In this document: positions 11,901 to 21,141 of the stretch, in pieces
Layout of the letters: the number at the start of each line of letters is the position of its first letter
Numbering within the stretch: the first letter of the stretch is position 1
Assembly: GCA_033675265.1 (NCBI GenBank)
Contig: JAUJYZ010000637.1
Location: 86,001-150,000, forward strand
DNA from: Actinostola sp. cb2023
Lineage: Eukaryota > Cnidaria > Anthozoa > Actiniaria > Actinostolidae
Length of the DNA stretch: 64,000 nucleotides
Direction: 5' to 3'
Notes under the pieces: generated by a model
Database searches by the model: none
Told to the model about the DNA's origin: nothing
What the model saw: only the letters and a program-made list of their open reading frames with translations
Position numbers and translations under genes: made by a program

Positions 11901-14900
11901 ATAGACCAAACGAAAGATGAAAAACCTTTGAGAAGGGGTGGTTTTCCTCGCTCGTCGTCCGAAAGAAACTCAAATCGCCGAGGAACGTCACGGGATGAAT
12001 CTGGAAAGTCCACTCTCCGAAGAGATGGAGGTCAGTATAACTCACAGTCAAGAAAAGGGGAGTCTTTTTTAGCCGAAAAGCAGGTAAAAATTGAAGGTTC
12101 AAAGTTGGCCAGCGGGGAACCTAGGGGGACTTTACCTGCTGCAAAAAGTACGGACTTGGCATCAAGCAAGAAAAGTTCTGGAACCCCCAAAGATGAAAAG
12201 AGAATCGACTACAGTGCTGTGGATAGTATCGATGGGAAAGTGCCAAAGCGTAGCGACATGGTCAAAAAGGCAAACATTGATCTATTTGATCTTCACAATG
12301 TTGCTGGTGTGATTTGCATTGATGATATTCCAGATGATGCCTCGGATATATCCTCCAGTGGTTTCGTTGAGGTCACTTCAAAACGGACTCAGAAAGAGCT
12401 GAAAGAAAAACAGAGAGAAGAGGATGAAAGGAAAAAGAGAAGCGAAGAAAAGGCAAACCAGAGGAGTTCAGATGCCAAATTCAAGAAAAACCAGACCAAT
12501 AAACCTCCAAGATTCAGCAAACAGCACCAGGGCTCACCCCCTTCAGCTACCCAATCAAAATCCTTTGACGGAAAACTCCCAGTAACCGTCTCTCTAGAGG
12601 GTGCACCTGGATTAGTGTCTGGCAACGTTGGTAGTAATCCCTCCAGTACCAACTCGACAAAACGAAATAGTCCTGTTACCATAGAAAGGCCCTTATCGCC
12701 ACAAGGGCCTGTTTTTAATGCGTGGAATAAACCCCTGACTCTAGTGACACCAGCTAAGCCTCCTGGAACGTCCTTGTTGATGACCTCCAATGTGCCAGAT
12801 CCTTTGGCAGTTGGAAGTGGAAAGCCTTCTCGGCAAACACAGCCTGTAAGTATATCCGTCTCTTTGTCAATTAAATAGGTAGTAAGAATAATTAACAATT
12901 CTGTAAATGTCGAGAATCAGGTGGCAGTCGGGAAAAATTGGATATGTATTTAATTCGCGCTCTCCAAAAATGACATTCAAACTTCAACATATTTATTATT
13001 TATTTTATTATTATTTTTCAGTGAAACAGGCACGGCGAAATGAAGTGAAGATAAGCATTTTGTTCTCGCATAAATTATCGCGAAGTTGCCTGACGCTGTT
13101 GGGCATGTATCAAAGCGTTATTTTACGCGAGACCACCAACGTCTTATTTTTGTTTCCTTTCGCTGTTGGCCGGACCCATCCTACCGTAGATGTTCTGCTT
13201 TTGATACGTTAATCTTATTAGTGTTTGAAATCATTTGGTTCCCTTTACAGAACAACGTGATGCCATTGCAGAACTCGCTCATCAACTCGAACATAGAGGA
13301 CAAGTCTGCAGAAGATGAGCTAAAAGAGATGACCAAAGAAATCGAATCGATGGCTCCGTCAGAGGAACAAGAAGAAGTTAGCGCAGCTCCAAATAAACAC
13401 AACAAGAAATCTACCAATGAAACAACAAGCAGCTCCAGTAGGGAAAAGCGTCATGATGGCGAAAAGAAATCTCAGCCAAAGCCACAAAGAGAAAGACCTC
13501 CTCGATTTGAAAGGACAGCTAAAAGAAAAGGTGGCACCGATGATAATATGAAAAAGGATTTCACGAAACAGGATGACAGCAAGAAGGAGAAAGATCCGTC
13601 TTCAAAGAAATCGGTAAGTGCGCGAATATCATCTTTAAATTCGAAAAACTGTCACTACATTTCATGTTGTAGAATGATGACCATCGTCTTTATTTGCTTT
13701 ATTGATGGTTTATACTTGTTTGTTCCAGGATAACCAATCTTCACAATCATTGTCTATTAAAACCAAATCAGTTGATGAAAAGAAATTTGACCCCATTGAC
13801 CCTGGAAAGGAGAAAGAAGACACCCCTGATAAAGGGTCTACTCTGAAGGGAATAACGTTGACTGTCAATGACGCTTCTGAGAAGGTAATCAATTGTGTGT
13901 AATCCTTCACCACACCACAGAACACCACTACTACACTACACTAGAGTCGTTTTCGTATGAGTGGGAAACCTACGGCACAGAGTTATAATTACGGTACGGA
14001 AGCGAAGACATTCTATTCAACCAATCACAGCGTGCAAAATCATTGCTCAACCAATCAAAATGCTTAGACATGGCACGGTCACGGAATGGTACCTTCGCCG
14101 CACGGCACGAATAATTATAATAATGGAAGTTATTTTACAGTGCATTTCAGTTCACACTCAATGCGCTTTACAACCGATGGAGGACTTTTTCGAGCTTCAT
14201 ATTATTATTATGAAAGACGTCCACAGTAGCTTTGCAATCATGAGGAGTTAGTATGTATGTTACCATGCCGTAACTACTTCCCAATCATACAAAAATGACT
14301 ACACTACACTACACTACACTACAGTACACTACATGTACACTACATGTACACTACATGTACACTACATGTACACTACATGTACACTACATGTACACTACAT
14401 GTACACTACATGTACACTACATGTACACTACATGTACACTACATGTACACTACATGTACACTACACGTACACTACACGTACACTACACGTACACTACACG
14501 TACACTACATGTACACTACATGTACACTACACTACACTATACTATACACTACACTATACACTACACCATACACTACACTATACACTACACTACACCGTAC
14601 TACACTACACCGTACTACACTACACTACACTACATGTACACTACATGTACACTACATGTACACTACATGTACACTACATGTACACTACATGTACACTACA
14701 TGTACACTACATGTACACTACACTACACTACACTACACTATACACTACACTATACACTACACCATACTACACTACACTACATGTACACTATACACTACAC
14801 TATACACTACACTACACCGTACTACACTACACTACACTAGGACTAGACCTCCATAAAGGATAACGCGTTATCAATGGTAATAACACTCTACTAAATGGAA

Positions 14901-17874
14901 CTTTCACTTGCAGGAAATTGAGAAAGACTCCATTACACCTAGAAAGGACTCCGACTACAGTGTTGATAGTGAAGGACAAGCAGGTGGTGATATGTTTAGT
15001 GGGAGACCATTGTCCGTTGATATCAATGACTCCTCTTCAGAAACCCAAGATCGTCCACCCACTCCTGTATCCCCAGCGTACGTAGAAATGAGCAAGAGGA
15101 TGTTTGCTGCCCGAAAAGCATGGGAAGATGCCCCAACCTCTTCAGTTGGTCTGACATCTGTTACAATGGACTCCCCTTCTGCTTGGTCTGAAAGCAGCCC
15201 TTCATCTGTTTCAAGGTCTGTGGTGAGCTCTAGTGGTAAGGATTCCAGTTCCCTTGGAGAAAGTGGATCAGAAAATGCTAGTGAGTCTAGAGAAAGCTCT
15301 GAAGCTAGCGTTAGTAAATCTGATGTCACTAAACCCACTGAAACACAGTTCATCGCCAAAAAGGCTGGAGCAAATGAACAGCAGAATGTCTGTAAAGTCA
15401 AACCGCAGCAACAGCAACAGACTGTGAAACCACAGCACACATCGCTGACTGCTTCGACAACAGAAGAAAGACGGCAGCCCGATTTGGATTCTATGACTCC
15501 AGCGCAACCAGTTCTCACTCAAGAGCATCTGCTACCGCAGAATATCCATTCTAGTTATCCATTCCAACTTGAGCCTCAGCTCCTGCAGCTACAACATCAT
15601 CGTCCACCCCAGCACTTTATGCAGCCTCTGCAGTCGTTACAGCAGTCAACACAAGTTGCAGCTAACAGGTACCAGATCCCTGCTCAAATGCAGCAAGTCC
15701 CACATCAGCCAACGTCGGCTCCATCTCCACTTTCGCAGTCACCACAAGAGTTGTTCCAGTCTCAGTATTTGACGAGCAATTTGTACTCGGCCAGTGGATT
15801 TCCTGGTTCACAGTCGTTTGTGTCAATACCGATGGTCGCAACAACAACTACTCCATCTTATGCCACCTCTTCCACAAGAACACAGGCGCTTCCTGGACAG
15901 CAGGCTAAAACGGTGACGAGCTCCATGTTTGGACAACCAGGAACTCAAGCACAAACAGTGTACATGCCGTTTGACCCACAAAATATTGGTGGAACTGCAA
16001 CACTCATTAATTTCAGCCAACAGTCCCAAGCGCAACGCCAACTGATTGGCAGCCATGCAGTTGGATTTACAGATGTTTTGACTCAGCAGCCTCATATGCC
16101 ACCGGGTAACCAACCACAGGCACCCCAGCAATTTCAGCGTCCATTTACCTACCAGACAAAACCTACTTCGTATGAAAGTGAACATGGCGCATCCATAAAA
16201 CCAGTTGATCAAGGTCAAAGTGACTTCAATCATCCACAGTCTGAAATGGTGAAGCACATCAATGCTAAACCATTTGAGCCACCCAAGAGGCTTTCAACGC
16301 CGACATCACTAGCAACATCAAGTGGTGGGAGTGTGGGTCTAATGAATCCAAATGTTGTACATATAAGGCCAAACCCACCTAATATGGGTGCTCTCTCTCA
16401 TAGCCCTCCTATGCAGACGTCGTTTATTACTAACAGACCCGTGTCCATGTCACCTGTAGACCCCAATGTTCCATTTGCAGCAGGCGCCAACGCATATCCA
16501 AAGCATGCTCCTATTGGACACTACCAAGTACCTCAACAGCAGCGACAACAGCCGCCTGTCCAACAATTTACACCATTCCAACAACAACCTGTCCATATTA
16601 AACCACAGCAGTTGCAGCAGCACCAGCCTGTGCACATGCATCAAGGACAGCCTAATCAACACCATGCTCAACAGCATGGTCCTACGCATATTGCAGCTTC
16701 AGGAACACACGGTATTCCGCCTCAAGCACTACTGCAAAGGCAGTATGGAGCTGTAGGAACGGTTGGACCCACTCAGCATGCAGTAGGCAACCAACGCTTT
16801 CCAGGTCCTATTCAGAGGCCTCCCTCCTCTGGTATAATGCAAGGTATGCCTCAAAACGTTCTACATCACCAACCAAGGTCAGTCCAGCAACCAAGACCCA
16901 TTCGCCAACAAATGCCGCGTATGCCACATAACATGCAGAAGCCACCTCTTCTGTCAACACGGCCACCCATGCCACAACAAATGCAAGTTGCTGCACAACA
17001 GAATCCATTTAAAGCTTTGCAACACCAGAAGATGGTGGCAGAGACACGCTTGTACTTTGCGTCGCAAGAGCAACAAATCAAAATGAAGCCTCAGGCTCCC
17101 CACAGTGAAGCAGACAAGCCAAACCAGCCCAGTTTGCCAGTGCAATTGCCACAGCAACAGATGCCACAGCAACAGATACCAAAGCAAGGACAGTCATTTC
17201 AACAGTCCAACTTAAAACAAATTCAATCTCACTCCAAGCCAGTGCAAGATTCCAAAATGCCTAATCAGAATTCCAGACAATCGGTGCAGCACAAGCAAGT
17301 TCCGCTGGCGCCTTCATCGGGGGCTCATCACCAGAATAAGCCACCCAGAATGTCTCAAGATAACAAGCCAAAGCAATCAAGTCAAGAGAAAAAAGACAAG
17401 AAAGAAGAAAACAAGTCGCACATAATTGAACTGCCAAGAAAGAAACCACAAGATAACGGTAACAAGTCAAAGCCAGCCAAGTCAGATTCTTCGAAATCTG
17501 AAGACGCAAGTCGAGCGTTAAAATCGGACGGAAAACCAGCCGTCAACAAGCGAGGAGGACCCATTCGCATTGCTCCGATGATACAAAAGTCTCCTCAAGG
17601 AAGCGGGCGTGGAAACAGACCAAACAAGCCCCGTCCACCATTCAAGAACACACCCCCAAGTGTTCAATCAAACAAGCCTAAAACAGAAGGTACAGCTCCA
17701 GCTACCATAACTGGAGCAACAGGAGTGCCAACTACTGCATCGACTACCACCACCACCACGTCAAAGCCTGCCACTGAAGCAGTAGTCAGCTCCAAAGGCA
17801 AAGACCTCAAAGAGTCAAGCCCCAAGGCACCAGAAGAGGTGAAAGCTACCGATCCGTTGCCTGTGACCTCTTAA
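2783..17874 (+). CDS. PRRC2: PRRC2 (BAT2)-like proline-rich coiled-coil protein, 3' ten coding exons
   Basis: Exons: 2783-2917, 5892-5924, 6250-6344, 6446-6558, 6942-7332, 8183-9089, 10030-12845, 13251-13613, 13729-13884, 14914-17874 (stop TAA). Phases agree at every junction and give about 2,655 codons; human PRRC2 proteins are about 2,200-2,900 aa. The N-terminus lies upstream of the window. Family marks are NREFPTLGG (human EEFPTL), then DDGGWAGAHGEVDYTAKL, which matches the conserved DDGWAGAHEEVDYTEKL block, then a basic ERARKRREQDE helix, PPRF motifs and KAWEDAP near the C-terminus. The protein is otherwise low complexity: RD/RE/RS-rich, RGG boxes, then a Q/P-rich tail. Vertebrate PRRC2 proteins are cytoplasmic, stress-granule and translation-initiation-associated RNA-binding proteins; the role here is inferred from that. 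The family call is firm. The paralogue (A, B or C) cannot be assigned and probably predates the vertebrate split. Confidence 0.93.
3263..3918. mobile_element. TTAA-flanked element with GGACGTTCGCG ends
   Basis: TTAA at 3259-3262 and 3919-3922 flank inverted ends GGACGTTCGCG and CGCGAACGTCC. Two internal near-copies of GGTGACCCCCATTTTTTATT lie at about 3420 and 3812. Confidence 0.6.
3984..4209. repeat. Fold-back MITE
   Basis: Arms of about 78 bases starting GGGAGTTTAAGATTTGCAAA pair with 4132-4209. The loop is about 70 bases. A TA dinucleotide flanks each side. Confidence 0.7.
4559..4741. repeat. Inverted-repeat hairpin
   Basis: TGTTTACATAGCCTGATATA (4579) pairs with the inverse ending 4722, and the pairing continues inward through GGGAGAAGTC and outward through AAATAGAAAACGTTTCCC. 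Confidence 0.65.
4740..5720 (+). repeat. Dispersed repeat, copy A (inverted copy at 45057-46035)
   Basis: About 1 kb shared in opposite orientation with the whirlin intron. Examples are GAATGCTATTTTTTGTCAGA here and its complement near 45805-45830, and the CATCGCTTCAAGGTTGTTCA end versus 45060-45096. No intact coding capacity is recognised. Confidence 0.75.
5892..5924 (+). CDS. PRRC2: PRRC2-like 33-nt microexon
   Basis: This tiny exon sits between TTATTCTAG and GTGAGT and encodes HEPPWMERSGPG across both junctions. Its phase 1 ends match the neighbouring exons, so skipping or including it keeps the frame. It is supported only by splice sites and phase; no family motif lies in it. Confidence 0.65.
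6015..6184. repeat. PIF/Harbinger-type MITE, 170 bp, TAA duplications
   Basis: Ends AGGGCTGTTTACACAGGC and inverse, flanked by TAA on both sides (6012-6014, 6185-6187). The interior is nearly palindromic and rich in AAAATCGCC. Confidence 0.7.
6250..6344 (+). CDS. PRRC2: PRRC2-like exon, G/Y/P-rich
   Basis: Acceptor TATTATAG, donor GTACAA. It encodes a Gly/Tyr/Pro/Arg-rich stretch ending RRPPPDYQ, comparable in composition to the PPY-rich linker before the conserved GWAGAH block in vertebrate PRRC2. Confidence 0.8.
6446..6558 (+). CDS. PRRC2: PRRC2-like exon, N/Q/Y/G-rich
   Basis: Acceptor TTATAG, donor GTTAGA. It encodes an Asn/Gln/Tyr/Gly-rich, prion-like composition ending QDQHGR with a phase 2 split codon that the next exon completes. 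Confidence 0.8.
6942..7332 (+). CDS. PRRC2: PRRC2-like exon with the conserved GWAGAH-EVDY block
   Basis: Encodes RPAVLRPEDIQAMDD followed by DDGGWAGAHGEVDYTAKLNF, the most diagnostic PRRC2/BAT2 sequence in the window. An acidic and Asn/Lys-rich tail follows. The exon ends in phase 0 at CACAG|GTGGGT. Confidence 0.95.
7517..7689. repeat. Tc1-type MITE, CAGTCATTCTC family, copy 1 (deleted form)
   Basis: Ends CAGTCGTTCTCAAAAAGG and CCTTTTTGAGAATGACTG. It shares its interior with the copies at 9162-9418 and 18879-19122 but lacks the middle. The right TA is lost. Confidence 0.75.
7747..7911. repeat. Fold-back MITE
   Basis: GCATCAAGAGTTCCAGACTT at the left pairs with the inverse ending 7911. Inner arms TTACAAAGGAAAAGTGAGCA also pair. 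The loop carries CACAGGGAGCCCAAGC, a motif seen at other element ends in the window. Confidence 0.7.
8183..9089 (+). CDS. PRRC2: PRRC2-like exon with coiled-coil segment and polyQ
   Basis: Begins at TTTTTGCAG and encodes a P/Q-rich part with KSAWGELPQ. The helical charged stretch MHAAVERARKRREQDELEFQ matches SLAVERARRRREEEERRMQ of human PRRC2A. A DR/ER-rich part follows, then IPPRFQQQRQQQQQQYQQQQ, which resembles the human LPPRFQRQQQEQLLKQQQQ block. Confidence 0.93.
9162..9418. repeat. Tc1-type MITE, CAGTCATTCTC family, copy 2
   Basis: A 257-bp element with long inverted arms (CAGTCATTCTCAAAAAGG, then GATGAAAAGACTACAATA) flanked by TA at both ends. It lies in the PRRC2 intron between 9089 and 10030. 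Confidence 0.85.
10030..12845 (+). CDS. PRRC2: PRRC2-like giant exon, charged and RGG-rich
   Basis: The exon is 2,816 bases (938 codons). It is dominated by RD, RE, KE and DR dipeptides, with several RGG/GRG clusters near 10570-10620, 11300-11410 and 11740-11815. A short folded-looking segment, FDLHNVAGVICIDDIPDD, lies near 12280-12345. The donor CAGCCT|GTAAGT is followed in frame by a few codons and a stop inside the intron. Composition suggests a disordered RNA-binding scaffold. Confidence 0.93.
12846..13250 (+). other. PRRC2 intron, no other feature seen
   Basis: 405 bases of AT-rich intron. ORFs cross it only as extensions of flanking exons. The intron 7333-8182 likewise holds only MITEs and ACATGTAC-rich stretches. 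Confidence 0.7.
13251..13613 (+). CDS. PRRC2: PRRC2-like exon
   Basis: Acceptor CCTTTACAG, donor TCG|GTAAGT, phase 0 at both ends. It encodes an acidic helix (DELKEMTKEIESMA), then basic sequence with RERPPRFERTAKRKGG, another copy of the PPRF motif that recurs through PRRC2 proteins. Confidence 0.9.
13729..13884 (+). CDS. PRRC2: PRRC2-like small exon, 52 codons
   Basis: Acceptor TGTTCCAG, donor AAG|GTAATC, phase 0 at both ends. The product is Ser/Lys/Asp-rich and not recognisable by itself. It is placed in the gene by frame and position. The intron after it contains a MITE and a 0.5-kb tandem repeat. Confidence 0.85.
13944..14300. repeat. GAGTCGTTTTCGTATGAG MITE, copy 1
   Basis: The left end GAGTCGTTTTCGTATGAGTG is intact. 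The right end (CAATCATACAAAAATGACT) is degenerate and followed directly by the 11-bp tandem array. The interior shares AACCAATCACAGCG and CGGCAC-rich segments with the other five copies. About 150 bp of unrelated sequence lies before the right end. Confidence 0.75.
14301..14838. repeat. Tandem array of 11-bp ACATGTACACT plus ACTACACT variants
   Basis: Roughly 540 bases in a PRRC2 intron. There are two blocks of ACATGTACACT (14330-14530 and 14630-14720), a few CACGTACACTA variants, and ACTATACACT and ACTACACT stretches between. The 11-mer contains the palindrome TGTACA/ACATGT. Confidence 0.95.
14914..17874 (+). CDS. PRRC2: PRRC2-like last coding exon, Q/P-rich C-terminus
   Basis: A 2,961-base terminal exon with stop TAA at 17872-17874. 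It contains SPAYVEMSKRMFAARKAWED, similar in place and sequence to the KAWENSP block of human PRRC2C. Long Gln/Pro/His-rich low-complexity sequence follows, then a Lys/Ser/Pro-rich tail. A possible polyadenylation signal (AATAAA) lies near 17893, unverified. Confidence 0.93.
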   Translation, partial: EIEKDSITPRKDSDYSVDSEGQAGGDMFSGRPLSVDINDSSSETQDRPPTPVSPAYVEMSKRMFAARKAWEDAPTSSVGLTSVTMDSPSAWSESSPSSVSRSVVSSSGKDSSSLGESGSENASESRESSEASVSKSDVTKPTETQFIAKKAGANEQQNVCKVKPQQQQQTVKPQHTSLTASTTEERRQPDLDSMTPAQPVLTQEHLLPQNIHSSYPFQLEPQLLQLQHHRPPQHFMQPLQSLQQSTQVAANRYQIPAQMQQVPHQPTSAPSPLSQSPQELFQSQYLTSNLYSASGFPGSQSFVSIPMVATTTTPSYATSSTRTQALPGQQAKTVTSSMFGQPGTQAQTVYMPFDPQNIGGTATLINFSQQSQAQRQLIGSHAVGFTDVLTQQPHMPPGNQPQAPQQFQRPFTYQTKPTSYESEHGASIKPVDQGQSDFNHPQSEMVKHINAKPFEPPKRLSTPTSLATSSGGSVGLMNPNVVHIRPNPPNMGALSHSPPMQTSFITNRPVSMSPVDPNVPFAAGANAYPKHAPIGHYQVPQQQRQQPPVQQFTPFQQQPVHIKPQQLQQHQPVHMHQGQPNQHHAQQHGPTHIAASGTHGIPPQALLQRQYGAVGTVGPTQHAVGNQRFPGPIQRPPSSGIMQGMPQNVLHHQPRSVQQPRPIRQQMPRMPHNMQKPPLLSTRPPMPQQMQVAAQQNPFKALQHQKMVAETRLYFASQEQQIKMKPQAPHSEADKPNQPSLPVQLPQQQMPQQQIPKQGQSFQQSNLKQIQSHSKPVQDSKMPNQNSRQSVQHKQVPLAPSSGAHHQNKPPRMSQDNKPKQSSQEKKDKKEENKSHIIELPRKKPQDNGNKSKPAKSDSSKSEDASRALKSDGKPAVNKRGGPIRIAPMIQKSPQGSGRGNRPNKPRPPFKNTPPSVQSNKPKTEGTAPATITGATGVPTTASTTTTTTSKPATEAVVSSKGKDLKESSPKAPEEVKATDPLPVTS

Positions 17875-18616
17875 ATTTTACGGACACAGTAGGAATAAAC
17901 AGTAGTTTTGTGTCCACTGTAAAGCTACTGTATTGTCATGTCCCGATGACAAGTAGTATTCTCTAATTTAACGAGTTTCAAATGATATATGATGAGTGTT
18001 CTGTCCAATTCCGGATTGCAAATTTCGTCGTTCGTTATTGATAATTTGGGATCTTTTGTAAACAAATTAGTTCTAGGTAAGTCTTTCAGCATTTTGTGGC
18101 TGAAAAGTGAATATTAAAGGTTGTACAAAGATTTACAGTAACAGCTAATTTATTGATAAACCATTGGACAGCTTAACTGAAAGAGAGATTTTGAATATTG
18201 ATTTGGTCAAGTGCTTGTAAAATTTGTAAGTTGCCCACTTGAGAAAAGTAAAGGTTACTTCTGAGTGATATGAATTACTTGGTTTTCTTTTGAGTAATGG
18301 GTTCAGATAAATGCATGGAGCAATATTGAACGCATTATTGCTGCAGTTGCTATAGCCAAGCGTATAATTGAAATACAATGCGATAAGAGATGGTACTGAG
18401 ATTGTGCAAAGTGTTAGGGCATTGTGGGGCCGTTTATTCAAAACCGATATTCCAAAGTAATACATTTTCGGATGAGTTCAGTAAGAAAACACAAACAGCA
18501 GTATCGTGTTGCTTCTAACGCCTCCCACATGCGCGCCGAAACTACTGATACTCTCAAAAAGATCCCATCAAATTGATTTCCTAGAAAAGATCCAAGGAGC
18601 AATCTTTCCGGACAAC
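17875..18616. other. PRRC2 3' flank
   Basis: Probable 3' UTR followed by unique-looking AT-rich sequence. I see no coding exon or RNA gene. Confidence 0.5.
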
Positions 18617-18868
18617 ACACCTATTTCAAAAAAGGTTGTCAGAGAGAAAGGAGATAGGAGAATGCTTATTAAAAGACCAAAGTTGACTGCTGGTCAGTTT
18701 AAATTATTAAATCTTGGTTTCGTAATAATTACTTACAATTACTGAAAGCTTTATGAACTAAATTGTCAGGTTATTTGCATATACATACACATCTATAGTA
18801 CCATCTGGTCTTAGAATGACCATTCTCCTATCGCCTTTCTCTCTGACAACCTTTTTCGAAATAGGTGT
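18617..18868. repeat. MITE with ACACCTATTTC ends
   Basis: Arms ACACCTATTTCAAAAAAGG and CCTTTTTCGAAATAGGTGT, continuing through GTTGTCAGAGAGAAAGGAGA. Related to 20537-20809, whose ends read TACACTTATTCC. Confidence 0.7.
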
Positions 18869-18878
18869 ATATAAGGTA

Positions 18879-19122
18879 CAGTCATTCTCAAAAAGGTTGC
18901 CAGATGAAAAGACTACAATAAAGTCACATGATTCATTATGTATTCAATTTCCTCACGTGGAATTTCAATTTGAGATGAAAAACTACGCGGCATTGTGAGA
19001 ACTGAATGTAATGCCGCTGGTATCAACTCGCAGTTCCGCGTGCAGAAATTGAAAACAATGATTCAAGTGACTTTATTGTAGTATTGTAGTCTTCATATGG
19101 ACAACCTTTTTGAGAATGACTG
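18879..19122. repeat. Tc1-type MITE, CAGTCATTCTC family, copy 3
   Basis: 244 bp with TA on both sides and about 80% visible identity to copy 2. It starts only ten bases after the preceding MITE ends. Confidence 0.85.
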
Positions 19123-19137
19123 TATGTCGTCCCGTAC

Positions 19138-20374
19138 ACAGGTAGCCCAAACGTAGAATCAGTGGACCGTGACGTCATTGAATATTCGTTTGACCGTTGG
19201 ATTTTCGAATGGTCTCAGGAATGAGCTCTTAGAAAGACTTCAAAGGATATGGGATTCTGAAACATGTCTTCATAACAGTAGTCTGATAATTAAAGAACAC
19301 TTTGGTGTAGAAATCTGAGCAAGAAATTGTGTTTTTGAGTGGTTTTGAGCGATTCGAAAATTCACCCGTTTCTAGCGTACATATAATTAGGAAAGGTTTG
19401 CAACTCCGGCCACCAAATTTTTGCAAACACTGTCGCTAAAAAAAATATCTCTCAAAAACTACGCAAGCAAAAAATATCGCCTTCCTACCACACATTCACA
19501 AATAAATGATCTTTTCAATGAGCTTTTGTGCAAATTTTTGGGTCCACCATATGCCGAGAAAATTTTTTTGAAGTTGGGGAAGTCGACGAAAAGTTCGCCG
19601 TGGCCATCCGCAGTCATCAGCTGTGCACCTAAAACGTTCTGAGGGAGGGGACGGACCGCAGTAGATTGTTTTACAAAGATGTCCTCAAACAGATAAATGC
19701 TATATAATTTGAATTTACTACGGTGTATGTTTTAATCAGTATTACCCTGGCTGCCGCTAGCAGAGTTATATTTCATCGTTCTGATTTTCGATGAGTCTTT
19801 TGCCTTTAGCATCTATCGGTCCCTCCCCTACTCAGTGTAGCTTTTGTTAACAAATCTATCGGTCCGTCCCCTCCCTCAGAACGTTTTAGGTGCACAGCTG
19901 ATGACTGCGGATGGCCACGGCGAACTTTTCGTCGACTTCCCCAACTTCAAAAAAAATATTTCTCGGCATATGGTGGACCCAAAAATTTGCACAAAAGCTC
20001 ATTGAAAAGATCATTTATTTGTGAATGTGTGGTAGGAAGGCGATATTTTTTGCTTGCGTAGTTTTTGAGAGATATTTTTTTTAGCGACAGTGTTTGCAAA
20101 AATTTGGTGGCCGGAGTTGCAAACCTTTCCTAATTATATGTACGCTAGAGGAATTTTCGAATCGCTCAAAACCACTCAAAAAACACAATTTCTTGCTCAG
20201 ATTTCTACACCAAAGTGTTCTTTAATTATCAGACTACTGTTATGAAGACATGTTTCAGAATCCCATATCCTTTGAAGTCTTTCTAAGAGCTCATCCTGAG
20301 ACCATTCGAAAATCCAACGGTCAAACGAATATTCAAGACGTCACGGTCCATGATTCTACGTTTGGGCTACCTGT
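19138..20374. mobile_element. Fold-back element, arms about 520 bp, 9-bp target duplication
   Basis: Arms 19138-19658 and 19860-20374 are near-perfect inverted copies, starting ACAGGTAGCCCAAACGTAG. GTCCCGTAC occurs directly on both sides (19129-19137, 20375-20383). Long terminal inverted repeats with 9-bp duplications suggest a Mutator (MULE) type non-autonomous element. The 200-bp spacer has no recognisable ORF. Confidence 0.88.
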
Positions 20375-20536
20375 GTCCCGTACAGAAAACTGGGAGGTCA
20401 ATGATACGACATAAAGAGTACTAATAAGCAGTGCATTACCGGGTATAAAGGTACATGCACGTGATGGGTTTCGTCCTTCTGATTGGATGAATTGCTAATT
20501 AATTATGCATGAGTTTTTGAAAACTTGCTAATATAT

Positions 20537-20809
20537 ACACTTATTCCAAAAATCGTCCCCGCCGAAAGCAAGAAGCTGACGACAGCAAAGGGCATTGGGA
20601 CTTTCTCCTTATTCATCCGTAGACATTTTGACAACATACATTTTCAAATTGCCGAATAGTTCCAAATGATTGCTATTCAACGCTCGTAGGGATAACTTCT
20701 CAAGTACCACAGATATATTAATTAATTAAGAGATTCCCAAAGTCCTTTGCGGTCGTCAGCTTCTTGCTCGCTGCTTTCGGTCCGGACAACGATTTTTGGT
20801 ATAGGTGTA
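20537..20809. repeat. Tc1-type MITE, 273 bp
   Basis: Ends TACACTTATTCCAAAAATCG and CGATTTTTGGTATAGGTGTA with TA on both sides. Inner arms AGCAAGAAGCTGACGA also pair. It lies upstream of QTRT2. Confidence 0.75.
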
Positions 20810-21141
20810 TAATGCTGTCTCGTAAACGGGAATAGCGAAAGCCATAAGTTCTCACGTAGTTTTGAGCGCGCAATGAGTTTTGAGGACCCTATGAACTGAT
20901 AGCATAATATATACTCGTTTTTTTGCAATCAAATTATTAACACTGTCATTTAAACAAAGCTTCGTCACGCTTTTTATAATTTTCGGATGCTTCATTTAGT
21001 TTTTGATTTTCATGCAGTTTTTGTCCAACTCTTTTTGTTCTATTTTTGGGTTACCTGTGTTAAAGCTGTGACTACTGGTCAGTGGTCTTCATATCAGTAC
21101 TGACTTGTGTTGAGTTTCGACTTGAAGAGTACATTCAGTAC

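Noticed and set aside
14295..14863. Three overlapping ORFs of 170-181 codons, Tyr/Thr/His-rich
   Set aside because: They arise only because the 11-bp tandem repeat has no stops in these frames; the array lies in an intron.
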